Positions 26,263 through 35,413 are shown, counted from the stretch's first letter. The stretch: 64,000 nucleotides of DNA from Planctomycetota bacterium (GCA_016235155.1 JACRLW010000004.1:19361-83360), one strand, 5' to 3'. Numbers and translations: made by a program. The notes: generated by a model not told the origin, from the sequence alone.

Positions 26263-27428
26263 CGCCCGGGCTCCTGCTTGGGGTAGGTGGCGACGACCCA
26301 CGCCGCGAAGCGCTCGTCGATCGCGAGCGGGCCGAAGCCGAAGCTCGCCTGCATCGCGTCGCGCTGCGGCTCCTTCCGCTTCAGCCGCCGCACGAAGTCG
26401 GCGAGCTTGGCGCCGCCCTGCGTCGCGATCAGCCAGTCGACCCACGCGAACGCGTGCGCGTTCTCCTCGAGGTCGAGCTCGTCGCTGTTCTTCGTGTAGC
26501 TCTCGACGAATCGCCGCAGCTTCCCCGCGTCGGCGAGCTGGCGGATGCCGGTGCGATACGCGCCGTTGTGCCAGTTCGTGCCGGGCAGCATCACCGCCTC
26601 CTCGACGCAGTACGCCGAGCAGCGCCCGTCGATCGCGATCTCGAACCAGTGCGCGAGACCCTCGTCGACCCAACCTTCGCCGGTCGGGCCGAGTTCGCGC
26701 GCCGGCAGCATGTTCGACAGCAGCAGGTGCACGACGTTGTGGACGACCGAGCGGTGCACGTCGACGTCGTCCTTCATCGCGCGATCGTCGGCGACCATGC
26801 ACCACACCGGGATGCCGCCGGTCAGCTTGATGTTGGTCCCCATCGCACCGATGCCGGTCAGCCGCGGCGACAGTTCGCGCATGTCGCGCATCGCCCCGAA
26901 CATGTGCAGCGCGAGGCGCGGCGACGCGTCGTCGGACGCAACGGGGAAGTCGGCGTCGGTCAGACCGAGCACGTCGCAGAAGCGCCTGCGCGTGGCCTCC
27001 ACGCGCTCGCCGTAGAGGTGCATCCGCTGGTGCGCGTCGAGCTTCTTCTTGTCGACGATCGCACCGTCGAGCGACCAGCTCAGGTCCGCGTGCGCCGTCT
27101 CGAGATAGCGGATCGACGCCGGCTCGGCGCAGAAGCGCCCGACCGCTTCGTGCCGCTGTTCGAGCCAGCGGCTCATCGCGAAGCTCCTGTCGGCGAGATC
27201 CTCGACGATGTCGTCCCGGGCGCAGGCCGGACAGTCGACGACGAGCAGGCCGAGACAGCGCTTGCACGCCGCCGCGACGCTGCAGCGCACGACCGCCTTC
27301 TCGAGCGCCATCGCGTCGCCCTTGTGGTCCTTGCACGGTTGCACGCCCGTGCTCTCGCACTTGCGGCAGGCCGGCGGCTCCTGCGCGGCGGCGAACGACA
27401 CCACGATCACGACGGCGAGGAACCTCAT
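26259..27428 (-). CDS. Exported cysteine-rich, peptidase-MA-like protein
   Basis: 389 aa with a signal peptide ending ...SFAAAQ. An N-terminal zinc-finger-like region carries DnaJ-like CxxC pairs: CRKCESTG (21-28), C32, C49, C55xxC58 and CPAC (66-69). The C-terminal half resembles a thermolysin-fold peptidase, with helix VVHNVVHLLLSN where HExxH reads HNVVH (230-234) and WVDEGLAHWFE (253-263) matching the downstream ligand helix. Loss of the catalytic Glu suggests an inactive or altered peptidase. It is coupled by GTGA to the hydrolase-like gene, so the two products probably work together outside the cytoplasm. Confidence 0.68.
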   Translation of the reverse strand: MRFLAVVIVVSFAAAQEPPACRKCESTGVQPCKDHKGDAMALEKAVVRCSVAAACKRCLGLLVVDCPACARDDIVEDLADRSFAMSRWLEQRHEAVGRFCAEPASIRYLETAHADLSWSLDGAIVDKKKLDAHQRMHLYGERVEATRRRFCDVLGLTDADFPVASDDASPRLALHMFGAMRDMRELSPRLTGIGAMGTNIKLTGGIPVWCMVADDRAMKDDVDVHRSVVHNVVHLLLSNMLPARELGPTGEGWVDEGLAHWFEIAIDGRCSAYCVEEAVMLPGTNWHNGAYRTGIRQLADAGKLRRFVESYTKNSDELDLEENAHAFAWVDWLIATQGGAKLADFVRRLKRKEPQRDAMQASFGFGPLAIDERFAAWVVATYPKQEPGR

Positions 27429-27455
27429 GCGGCGCAGGATACGAGCGGGTCTTCG

Positions 27456-28232
27456 CTACCGCAGCCCGAGCAGCGGATGGAGTTGCGCGAGCACGCGGTA
27501 ACGGAAGCCTCGCTCGCCGGCCATCGCCGCGCAGCGCGCGAGTTCGCCGGCGTCGATCCGTTCCGCGACTCCGCGCGCGGGCGTCACCGGCTGGAGCACC
27601 AGGAGCAGGGCGTCCTTGAACGGCGCGAGCGCGTCGAGCGCCGTGCTCAGCGAACCCTGCGCAACGCCGCGCATCAGCACGATCTTCACGTCGAGCGTCG
27701 CGCGGCCGTCTGCCGCGACGAGTTCGACGCAGGCGCGATGCTGCGCGGTCCAGTCGCCGCTCTCGAGGGTCTCGGGCAGCTTCCAGTCCGCGCTGACGTG
27801 CGACAGCGCCGGCAGGCACTCGGCGAGGGCCTGCGCATCGTGCGCTGAGGTCTCGAGGTGCACGGCACCGCGCGCGCCGAGTGCCTCGCCGAACTCGCGG
27901 ACGAAGCGCGGGAAGACCAACGGCTCACCGCCGGTGATCGACACGCGCGCGAACCCGGTCACGCGCCACGGCGAACGCGCCGCACAACCGAGCGCGAGTT
28001 CGACGGCGCGCGCCGCGGTCACCGGGTTGCGCTCGCGATGCGTCGCGGCACGCTCGCCGTCGCCGTGCACCGCGAAATCCGCGGTCGCGACCCAGGAGTC
28101 CGGCGTGTCGCAGTAGCGGCAGCGCAGGGGACAGGTCGCGACCCGGACGAAGGCCATCGGCTCGCCGAGGAAGCGCCCCTCACCCTGCACGGAGTGGAAG
28201 ACTTCGATCAGCGGCGCGCGCGACGGGGTCAC
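27456..28232 (-). CDS. queE: 7-carboxy-7-deazaguanine synthase
   Basis: 258-aa radical SAM enzyme of the queuosine/7-deazapurine pathway, converting carboxytetrahydropterin to CDG. The cluster motif CPLRCRYC gives C34, C38 and C41 (CxxxCxxC). The N-terminal EVFHSVQGEGRFLGEP and SITGGEPL segments are diagnostic for QueE. GTG start at 28232. No queC, queD or queF is adjacent, so the rest of the pathway lies elsewhere. It is 27 bp from the peptidase-like gene, on the same strand. Confidence 0.93.
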   Translation of the reverse strand: MTPSRAPLIEVFHSVQGEGRFLGEPMAFVRVATCPLRCRYCDTPDSWVATADFAVHGDGERAATHRERNPVTAARAVELALGCAARSPWRVTGFARVSITGGEPLVFPRFVREFGEALGARGAVHLETSAHDAQALAECLPALSHVSADWKLPETLESGDWTAQHRACVELVAADGRATLDVKIVLMRGVAQGSLSTALDALAPFKDALLLVLQPVTPARGVAERIDAGELARCAAMAGERGFRYRVLAQLHPLLGLR

Positions 28233-28279
28233 GACGGCACCAGTTCCTCGTGCGGCGTGCGATCACGCCGCCGCGCGGA

Positions 28280-28609
28280 TCACTTCTTCCCGGACTTCGC
28301 GCCGGGCTTCGCGCCACCTTTGCCCGCCGCGGCGTCCGCAGCGGCAGGTGCGGCCGCGGTGCCGGCGGCAGCCGCAGCCCCCGCTTCACCCTCGGCCGGC
28401 GCAGCCGCCGCCTCGCCCTCGACCACCACCTTCGCGGCCTTCTTCACCTTCGACTTGAAGCGCGTGCGCACCTTGGGGAGGCCGAGCACGTCGGCTTCGC
28501 CGTCCCAACGTCCCTCGCGCTTCAGCACCGCGAGGCGCTCGATGCGGGTGAAGACGTTGCGATTGCCGCGACCGGCGCCGGAGATTCTCAGGCTGGAGTG
28601 GATCGACAT
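28280..28609 (-). CDS. Small basic protein, TIGR04137 type, with extended tail
   Basis: 109 aa. Residues 1-60 match the small basic protein family of the Planctomycetes-Verrucomicrobia-Chlamydiae group: MSIHSSLRI, RNVFTRIERLAVLKREG, GLPKVRTRFKSK. The family is thought to be ribosome- or nucleic-acid-associated, but its role is not established. Residues ~61-109 are a low-complexity A/G/P/K tail (KKAAKVVVEGEAAAAP onward), longer than I expect for the family. It sits 12 bp after the membrane protein gene, in the same orientation. It is the best lineage marker in the window. Confidence 0.85.
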   Translation of the reverse strand: MSIHSSLRISGAGRGNRNVFTRIERLAVLKREGRWDGEADVLGLPKVRTRFKSKVKKAAKVVVEGEAAAAPAEGEAGAAAAAGTAAAPAAADAAAGKGGAKPGAKSGKK

Positions 28610-28621
28610 GGCTCGACGGGT

Positions 28622-29485
28622 TCAGCGCCGCTTGAAGTTCGACGTGTCGTACGGCACCCGGAGCCCCCGCACGCTCTCGCGCAGCGACGACAACGTGCCT
28701 TCGTTCGTGGGCGAATCGAAGGTCGTCGGCAGGTCCAGACTCCTCAGTCGTTCGAGGTCTTGGGCCTGCGTGTCCTGCGTCGTGTAGCAGAGGACCAGGT
28801 ACCAGAGCTGACTGCCGTCGGCCTGGACCGCCACCTGGCGGATGCGGGCGTTGGGCAGCCCATGATCGCGGAGCCAGACGGCTGCGGACGCCGCTCGGGC
28901 GCGATCGCGGGCGGGGCACTTTAGCAACAGCCACGCGAGATTCGAGACCTGCGCCTCCTCCTGCTCGCGGGTCAGGGGGACCACGCGCGGCGCCGCCGTC
29001 TGCTCCGGCTTCGCGCCGCGGTCCTCGCCGACGTCGGCCGGCGGAGGGCCGGGGCGCGCGCCCTCGTGGCCGCCGGCGGGTGCGCCGTCGATCTGGAGAT
29101 CGCCGCGTCCCGTGGCGGCCTTCGCGTCGGCCGTCACCCGGCCGAGGAAGAAGCCGCAGAGGAGCGCGACCGCGGCGACCGCGACCAGCGCCATGCCATG
29201 GTTCGCGCTGCCGACCTTCGGACCGCTGCCCGTCGGCCCGCTGCCTGTCGAACCACTGCCGGACGGACCCGACCGGACCGTGGGCGCCGCGCGCCGCGCA
29301 GCGGTCGCGCTCCCGTCCTGTCCGGCGACGAGCGCGCGCGCGGAACGGCCCAGCCGGGTGAGGAACCCCGCTTCGCCGTGCCCCTTGCGACTCCGTCCCG
29401 TTCCTGATGACGACGATCCCGCCGATGCGCGCCTACCGCCGCGATCGCGGAGCAACTCGAACAGATCACGGCCTCGCCTGGCCAT
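28622..29485 (-). CDS. Single-pass membrane protein of unknown function
   Basis: 287 aa. The ATG at 29485 is chosen because it starts a plausible cytoplasmic segment (MARRGRDLFELLRDRGGRR). Upstream codons are antisense-like. A basic, Ser/Gly/Pro-rich N-terminal region of ~110 residues is followed by one membrane helix (MALVAVAAVALLCGFFLG) and a periplasmic part. The last ~90 residues form a compact alpha/beta segment (NARIRQVAVQADGSQLWYLV) that could be SPOR-like, but I cannot assign it. It precedes the small basic protein gene by 12 bp. An inverted repeat lies 50 bp upstream of the start. Confidence 0.65.
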   Translation of the reverse strand: MARRGRDLFELLRDRGGRRASAGSSSSGTGRSRKGHGEAGFLTRLGRSARALVAGQDGSATAARRAAPTVRSGPSGSGSTGSGPTGSGPKVGSANHGMALVAVAAVALLCGFFLGRVTADAKAATGRGDLQIDGAPAGGHEGARPGPPPADVGEDRGAKPEQTAAPRVVPLTREQEEAQVSNLAWLLLKCPARDRARAASAAVWLRDHGLPNARIRQVAVQADGSQLWYLVLCYTTQDTQAQDLERLRSLDLPTTFDSPTNEGTLSSLRESVRGLRVPYDTSNFKRR

Positions 29486-29534
29486 GCCACGCCTCCCTGG
29501 ACCGGAGCGCCCGCTCCGGACCGCTTTGCTGTTG

Positions 29535-29557
29535 CACGTGCCTGATTCATGCACGTG
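29535..29557 (-). promoter_or_regulatory. Inverted repeat upstream of the membrane protein gene
   Basis: CACGTGC (29535-29541) and GCACGTG (29551-29557) form a perfect 7-bp inverted repeat with a 9-nt spacer, 50-72 bp upstream of the start at 29485. Each arm also contains the palindrome CACGTG. Position and symmetry suggest a dimeric regulator site; a terminator for the upstream TPR gene is less likely because no U-tract follows. Confidence 0.45.
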
Positions 29558-29699
29558 TTCCGCGCGACGGACGGCCCCGCCGACGTCGGCGGAGCGCTGC
29601 GTTCGCGCGCGCGGATCGCCTTCCGACCGACCGGCGCCGGAAAGCGGCGCGAAGCTAGCGCGTGCTCCGACCGACATCAACCGTCGATGATCGCGCGCG

Positions 29700-30884
29700 T
29701 CACTCGCGCAGGCGCGCGCGGGCCCATTCGTTGTCGGGCGCCACGTCGAGGATCGCGCGGAGGTCGCGTCTAGCCGCTTCGGTTTCGTGCGCCTCGAGAT
29801 GCAGGGCGGCGCGTTGCATCAAGGCGTCGACGCATCGCGGCCGGCGCTCGAGAAGGGCGTCGAGTTGGACGAGCGCGGCGCTCGCCCGACCGGCCGCACG
29901 GAGCATCCCGGCGAGCGCAAGACCGGCGTTCTCGTCGTCGGGTCGCGCTGCGACCACGGCCTGCAACTCGGCGATCGCCTCGTCGACGCGGCCGAGGCCG
30001 GCGAGGATGAGCCCACGGTAGTGGCGGGCCGTCGGACTGTCCGGCCGCGCGCGGCAGGCGGAGTCGATCGCGTCGAGCGCTTGCTCGAGCAGGGCCTTGT
30101 CCCTTCGCCCGGTCGCGAGCGCACGGCGATGCTCCTCGTCGAAGCGCGCGATCGCGCGGCCCTCGAACGCGCGGTAGGTCACGTCCGCGTCGTTCACCGC
30201 TGCCATCAACGGATCATCGATCGGCCGCGGCGCCGACAGGTTGCCGGCCCGCTGCGCGGCCTGCCGGCTCGCTTCGGCCTGGCCGAGCCGCGCGTAGGCA
30301 CGTGCCAGCGCCTCGTCGACCTGGTGGTGGTCCGGATCGAGCGCGCGCGCCCGTTCGAGTTGCTCCACCGCGGCGCGCGGGTCGCCGGCCTGCAAGAGGA
30401 GACGGCCGAGCCCGAGCCAGGCGTGGCTCGACGGCCGCAGCGCCACCGCCTTCTCGTAGTGATCGCGTGCGACGTCGACCTTCCCGAGCCGCTCGGCGAG
30501 GATCGCGAGGCGGAGGTGACCGGCCTCGCGGTCGGGCCGCAGGGCCAGGGCCGCCGTCAGGTGTTCGACCGCGCGCTCGGGTTGCAGCGGCGCCATCGCG
30601 CATCCGGCGAGATGCAGGCACTCCGACGCGAGGTCCTCGCCGGCGCAGCCGGCCGCGAGGAGATAGACGTGCTCGGCTTCGGCGAGCATCCCGTGCGCGT
30701 GGAGCACGCGCGCGTAGCGGCTCAGGTTGTCGGCGCTTCGATCCGATGCCGCGGCCTCGGCCCGGCGCGCGATCTCGAGTCTCACGAGCGGCTCGACCTC
30801 GCCGAGCTCGGGCGCGGGCAGCGCGTCGCCGCCGCCGCACGCGGCGCAACCCAACGCGAGCCACGGCGCCAGGCGCCGTGTCAT
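29700..30884 (-). CDS. TPR-repeat lipoprotein
   Basis: 394 aa. The signal sequence leads to a lipobox-like LGCAAC, followed by at least eight tetratricopeptide-like repeats (for example RAVEHLTAALALRPDREAGH, RAAVEQLERARALDPDHHQV, DEAIAELQAVVAARPDDENA). Predicted to be a periplasmic or outer-membrane scaffold. The ATG at 30884 overlaps the stop of the ASPIC/UnbV gene (ATGA), a pairing common in planctomycete genomes, so the two proteins probably act together. No catalytic domain is present. Confidence 0.85.
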   Translation of the reverse strand: MTRRLAPWLALGCAACGGGDALPAPELGEVEPLVRLEIARRAEAAASDRSADNLSRYARVLHAHGMLAEAEHVYLLAAGCAGEDLASECLHLAGCAMAPLQPERAVEHLTAALALRPDREAGHLRLAILAERLGKVDVARDHYEKAVALRPSSHAWLGLGRLLLQAGDPRAAVEQLERARALDPDHHQVDEALARAYARLGQAEASRQAAQRAGNLSAPRPIDDPLMAAVNDADVTYRAFEGRAIARFDEEHRRALATGRRDKALLEQALDAIDSACRARPDSPTARHYRGLILAGLGRVDEAIAELQAVVAARPDDENAGLALAGMLRAAGRASAALVQLDALLERRPRCVDALMQRAALHLEAHETEAARRDLRAILDVAPDNEWARARLRE

Positions 30885-32566
30885 CGACGGCCCTTGCCGC
30901 GCACGAGCGTGATCGAGCGGTCCACCGGCCCGCCGTCGAAGGTCTCCCGCGCACCGCCGGGCCATCGCACCTCGATCGCGTCGATCCTCGACGCGTCGCC
31001 GAGCCCGAAGTGCAGCGCGATCTCCGAACTCGACAGGTAGCTGGTCTGCGGGGAGACGGTGCGGCGCCAGCGGCGGTCGCCGGCGAGGACCCGCACGACG
31101 GCGCCGTACACCGCGCGGTGCAGGCTCTCGTCGACGACGTCCACGACGAGCCAATGGCCGCGCCGTTGCGCGACGTTTTCGTAGATGCGCGCGGGCCCCA
31201 TCGCGTTGGTGATCACGACGTCGAGGTCGCCGTCGCGATCGAGGTCCCCCACGGCCAGACCGCGGGACACCTCGACGGGCGCGCCGAACACGCCCTCGTC
31301 CGACGTCGCGTCGACGAATCTCCCGCCGCCGAGGTTGACGAACACCTGGTTCGGCTCGGCGTAGAGGTTCCACAGCGGGTCGATGTTCGCACGTTCGTGC
31401 GCCGGTCCCCGCGTCACGCGGCCGTTCGCGATCACCACGTCGAGGTCGCCGTCGAGTTCGAGATCGAACATCGCCGTGCCGAAGCCGGTCGTCGGCAGGC
31501 TCGGCCCGGCGAGGCCGCTGCGCTCCGACGCGTCGACGAAGCCGAAGTCCTCGCGCAGCCAGAGCGTGTTGGTCTCGCCGGTGAGGTGGGTGACGAACAA
31601 GTCGAGGTCGCCGTCGCCGTCGACGTCGCCCACCGCGATCCCCATGTTCGCTTCGGCGACCCCATGTCCGTTCACGGCCACGCCCATCGGCAGGCCGTCC
31701 TCGCGGAAGGTGCCGTCCCGCTGGTTCATCCAGAGATGGTTGGCCTGGCCGTCGTTGGCGACGAACACGTCGGGCCAGCCGTCGTCGTCGAAGTCCTCGA
31801 CGACCACGCCGAGACCGTTGGATGCGTGCCCGGCGATCCCGGCGGCGACGCTCACGTCCGTGAAGCTGCCGTCGCCGCGGTTGTGGTAGAGCGTGTCCGG
31901 CACGCCGCGCAATTCGCGCGGGTTGGCGTACTCCGGCCGCCCGCTCGCGTCCGTGCACAGTCGATCGTGGTCGTACTCGACGTAGTGCGCGACCCAGATG
32001 TCGAGCCAGCCGTCGACGTCGTAGTCGAGGAAGGCGACGGACGTGGTCCAAGCACTGCCGCTGATCCCCGCCCGCGACGAGACGTCCTCGAAGACGCCGT
32101 GGCCGTCGTTGAGGTAGAGGGCGTCGGCGCCGAGGTTGCCGACGTAGAGGTCGAGATCGCCGTCGTTGTCGACGTCGCCGACCGCCACTCCCATTCCGTA
32201 GCCGGTGTCGCGAAGCCCGCTCGCGGTCGTGGCGTCGCGCCAGGTGGAGTCGGGGTTCGCGAGGTAGAGCCGATCGGGCGCACCGGGACCTGGGAAGCGG
32301 CCGGCGTCGGTGAAGTAGATGTCGAGGCGGCCGTCGCCGTCGGCGTCGAACAGGGCACAGCCCGCACCCATGATCTCCGGCAACGGAAAGCGGCCGCTGC
32401 GCTCGACGTGGTGGACGAAGTCGACTCCGGAGCGGGCGGTGATCTCCGCAAAGATCGATGCCGGCCCGGACGCCTCGTCACGGCCGCCGCCACAACCCGC
32501 CAGGACGACGAGCAACGAGCTTGCGCAGGGACAGGGACGCCTCACCCGCGCAAATCTACCCCGCAT
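30881..32566 (-). CDS. FG-GAP/VCBS-repeat lipoprotein with ASPIC/UnbV domain
   Basis: 561 aa. A lipoprotein signal (SSLLVVLAGCGGG) is followed by a seven-bladed-propeller-like series of FG-GAP repeats with Ca-binding loops such as DADGDGRLD, DVDNDGDLD, DFDDDGWPD and DLDRDGDLD. The C-terminal ASPIC/UnbV domain (about 465-555) holds TSYLSSSEIALHFGLG and IEVRWPGG. The family is widespread in planctomycetes and acidobacteria, on the cell surface or in the periplasm, with no defined biochemical role. It is translationally coupled to the TPR lipoprotein. ATG start at 32566. Confidence 0.92.
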   Translation of the reverse strand: MRGRFARVRRPCPCASSLLVVLAGCGGGRDEASGPASIFAEITARSGVDFVHHVERSGRFPLPEIMGAGCALFDADGDGRLDIYFTDAGRFPGPGAPDRLYLANPDSTWRDATTASGLRDTGYGMGVAVGDVDNDGDLDLYVGNLGADALYLNDGHGVFEDVSSRAGISGSAWTTSVAFLDYDVDGWLDIWVAHYVEYDHDRLCTDASGRPEYANPRELRGVPDTLYHNRGDGSFTDVSVAAGIAGHASNGLGVVVEDFDDDGWPDVFVANDGQANHLWMNQRDGTFREDGLPMGVAVNGHGVAEANMGIAVGDVDGDGDLDLFVTHLTGETNTLWLREDFGFVDASERSGLAGPSLPTTGFGTAMFDLELDGDLDVVIANGRVTRGPAHERANIDPLWNLYAEPNQVFVNLGGGRFVDATSDEGVFGAPVEVSRGLAVGDLDRDGDLDVVITNAMGPARIYENVAQRRGHWLVVDVVDESLHRAVYGAVVRVLAGDRRWRRTVSPQTSYLSSSEIALHFGLGDASRIDAIEVRWPGGARETFDGGPVDRSITLVRGKGRR

Positions 32567-32587
32567 GGTGCGGCGAACCGGTCGGGC

Positions 32588-35413
32588 TCATCGATCGAGT
32601 AGCGCCTTGATCCGTTCCGCCACCGACTCGTCGGTGCCGTCGCGCGGCGCGGCGAGGTACACGTCGCCGCGCTGTTTCGCGTCGTCGAAGCGCCCGAGCC
32701 GGCGCAACGCGGTGACCTGGTAGAGCACCGCGAGTCCCGGATCGCGGGTCGCCCGGCGTTGGCCGTCGGCGGCGAGTTCGAAGCAGCGCAGCGCCTCTTC
32801 GAGCGTCGCGGACTCGGGATCGCGCAGGAGCAGCGCCATGCCGAGCTGGAGGTTCGGCTCGCTGCGATCCGGGAAGAGTTCGAAGCAACCGCGAAGAACG
32901 CGTTCCGCCCCGCGCGCGTCGTTGGCGAGGAGCGCATCCTGTCCCGCGCGGAGGCGTCGCTGCCACTCCGTGTCCAGAAGGTTGCGAACCGCCTCGGTGT
33001 CGAAGCCCGTCGGAGCTTCCCTCGCGAAGCGGAGGAAGTACGGCCAGGACTGGACGCGCGTCGACTCGTCGAGCCAGAGCTGCCAACCGAGGTCGCGCAG
33101 CGTCTCGACGAGGAGCTGCCGCACCTCCTTGTCGTCGGGCATCGCCGAGCGCACCTGTTCGAGCAGGATCAGGGCGTCGGCGATCTGCTTCTTGCCGCGC
33201 AGGGCGACGGCGCGCACGAGTTGTCCCTGCGGATTGGTCGGGTCGAGCGTCTCGATGCGCTCCGCCAGGCGGGCGAGGACATCGGGCGAGGTGGTGTAGA
33301 GGTCGCGCACGCCGATTGCCGCGAGGACCGCGGCGAGCCCGGCCTGGATCTGCACGTCGTTCGGCCGGAGTTGGTGACAGGCCTCGTAGAGCGTGCGCGC
33401 GTCGTCGAGCTGGCCGAGCGCGCCGAGCGCGAGGGCGCGACGGAAGAGCAGCGGCGCGGCATTCGCTTCGCCGACGACGGCAGCGCCCTCGCGCGCGATC
33501 CGCTCGGCGGTCGCCGCGAGCCCGGCCTCGGCGAGGAACAGGTCGCAGCGCGCGAGCCAGGCCTCGCTCCGGCGCGGATCGACCTCGATCGCCTTGCGGA
33601 AGCTCGCCTCGGCTTCGAGCGAGCGCCCCGTCGCGCGCCGCCAGACGCCGCGCGTCCAGTGCACCTCGTAGAGCGACGGGTCCGCGCGCTCGGCGGCGTC
33701 GAGCAGCCGGTCCGCGGCGGCGACGCGCGGGTCCTTCGGATCGACCGTGCCGTCCTTCTGCATCGCCTCCGCGTGCAGCAGCGACGCGGCGAACGCGAGG
33801 ACGAACGGATGCTCGGGGGCGAGTTCGCGCGCCACTTCGTAGTGCCGCGTCGCGGCGGCGAAATCGTCGTTGCGACGCGCCGCGCGCGCCGCGACGAGAT
33901 GCGCGCGCAGGCGTGTCTCGAACGCGCCGGGCTGGCGCGGGTCGACCTCGTCGGCGGCCTGCGCCGCGCGCACTGCGTACTCCAGAGCGCGCGGGAGTCG
34001 GCCGTCGCGCTCGGCGAGGTCGGCGAGGCTCGCCGCCGCGCGCCAGCGGTGCTGGGGATAACGCGCGACGTCGACGGCGCGCTCGAGCAGGTCCTCGACC
34101 TCTCGCAGCCCGGCGCCCGCTTCGGCGTCGCCGCGCGCTGCGCGCGCCGCGGCGAGATTGCCGAGCGCCGCCGCGTTCTCGCTGTCGCGCTGGAGGCTCG
34201 CGGTCCACAGGTTCTCGCTGGATTCGAACGCCGCGGCACGGTCGCGCGCGATCAGCACCAACGGAACAAGGGCGATCATCCCCGCCACCAGGCCGGCGCG
34301 AGGCAGGGCGACGAACGCGACGGCGAGTCCCGGAATCGCGAGGTGGAGGTAGCGGTCGGCCGCGGCGATCGACGTCGCGGGCCACGCGGTGTTGAAGGGC
34401 AAGAGCGCGATCGCGAACGCCGCGAGCCCGCCGGCGACGAGCGGCAGGCGCCGGCGCAACGCGACGATCGCCGTGAGCCACGCCGCGACGACGATCGATC
34501 CGGGGACGAGTGCGTTGCGGAAGGCCTCGATCGTCTTCACCTCGGGGTAGAGCCCGTCGAGGTTCCCCGGCCAGAGCGCCGTCGTCACGTAGTGCAGCGC
34601 CGCGCCGGTGACCTGCGCGATGCGCCCGGTGAGTCCTCCGCCCCCGCTCATCGTCCCCGCGGCCGCGGCGAGCGCGGAATGATGGAGCGAGGCGACCGCC
34701 GCGATCGCGACGACGCAGAGCGCCGGCAGCCATCGCCCAGTCCCCCAGCGCCCGGTCCCCCAGCGCGCAGTCCCCCAGCGACCAGGCGCGAGGAACGCGA
34801 CGCCGGCCGCGAACGGCGCCACGACGGCCGCCGTGCCCTTCGCGTACATCGCGAGCACCGTGAACAGCGCCGCCGTCGCCGCGGCGCGCCCCGTGCTCAT
34901 CTCGCCGCGCGCATGACGCACGAGCACGAGCAGGGTCGCGACGACGAAGTTGCCGGCGAGCAGATCTTTCTGACCCGACGCCCACACGACCGACTCGACC
35001 AGGGCCGGGTGCGCCGCGACCAGTGCGGCGACGACCACCGCCCTGCGCCGCGAGAGTCCGAGTTCGACGGCGAGCCGCGCGACCAGCACGACGAAGAGGA
35101 ACTGCAGACCGAGCGCGAGAAGGTGCGGTCCGAGGGGGCCGGCGAAGACCTGGTTCTCGAGCCAGAACCAGGCGTGCGAGACCGGGAGGTACGCCTCCGC
35201 GATCGTGCGCGTCGGATCGAACACGCCGGCGAGTCCGGCGGCTGCGAGTTCCGAGCGCGGGCCGAAGAAGCGGTCGTCGTCGAAGTTGAGGAACTCGGCG
35301 CGGAGCGCGCTGCCGAGCACGGTCGCCGTGAACACGAAGACGAGGAACAGGACGCCGAGTCGGCCGGGAACCGTCTTCGACGGTCTCGTCGCGGCGGTCG
35401 GCGTCGCTCTCAT
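32588..35413 (-). CDS. Polytopic membrane protein with C-terminal TPR domain
   Basis: 941 aa. Residues ~15-400 carry about ten membrane helices with an early DD motif (FLNFDDDRFF) and HAWFWLEN, the plan of PMT/TMTC-like proteins with a GT-C fold. Residues ~400-940 are TPR-type helices (ALGNLAAARAARGDAEAGAG, RRSEAWLARCDLFLAEAG). It could be a glycosyltransferase that decorates exported proteins, or a scaffold. A 15-bp tandem repeat encodes RWGTG/RWGTA units around residues 210-225. It lies 21 bp upstream of the UnbV gene on the same strand, so the three genes may form one operon. A 126 bp gap separates it from the divergent DUF481 gene. Confidence 0.8.
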   Translation of the reverse strand: MRATPTAATRPSKTVPGRLGVLFLVFVFTATVLGSALRAEFLNFDDDRFFGPRSELAAAGLAGVFDPTRTIAEAYLPVSHAWFWLENQVFAGPLGPHLLALGLQFLFVVLVARLAVELGLSRRRAVVVAALVAAHPALVESVVWASGQKDLLAGNFVVATLLVLVRHARGEMSTGRAAATAALFTVLAMYAKGTAAVVAPFAAGVAFLAPGRWGTARWGTGRWGTGRWLPALCVVAIAAVASLHHSALAAAAGTMSGGGGLTGRIAQVTGAALHYVTTALWPGNLDGLYPEVKTIEAFRNALVPGSIVVAAWLTAIVALRRRLPLVAGGLAAFAIALLPFNTAWPATSIAAADRYLHLAIPGLAVAFVALPRAGLVAGMIALVPLVLIARDRAAAFESSENLWTASLQRDSENAAALGNLAAARAARGDAEAGAGLREVEDLLERAVDVARYPQHRWRAAASLADLAERDGRLPRALEYAVRAAQAADEVDPRQPGAFETRLRAHLVAARAARRNDDFAAATRHYEVARELAPEHPFVLAFAASLLHAEAMQKDGTVDPKDPRVAAADRLLDAAERADPSLYEVHWTRGVWRRATGRSLEAEASFRKAIEVDPRRSEAWLARCDLFLAEAGLAATAERIAREGAAVVGEANAAPLLFRRALALGALGQLDDARTLYEACHQLRPNDVQIQAGLAAVLAAIGVRDLYTTSPDVLARLAERIETLDPTNPQGQLVRAVALRGKKQIADALILLEQVRSAMPDDKEVRQLLVETLRDLGWQLWLDESTRVQSWPYFLRFAREAPTGFDTEAVRNLLDTEWQRRLRAGQDALLANDARGAERVLRGCFELFPDRSEPNLQLGMALLLRDPESATLEEALRCFELAADGQRRATRDPGLAVLYQVTALRRLGRFDDAKQRGDVYLAAPRDGTDESVAERIKALLDR
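34741..34785 (-). repeat. Three tandem 15-bp repeats within the membrane-TPR gene
   Basis: Units tcccccagcgcccgg, tcccccagcgcgcag and tcccccagcgaccag on the plus strand. They encode RWGT repeats in a loop between membrane helices. The in-frame unit length means copy-number change would not break the frame. Confidence 0.85.
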
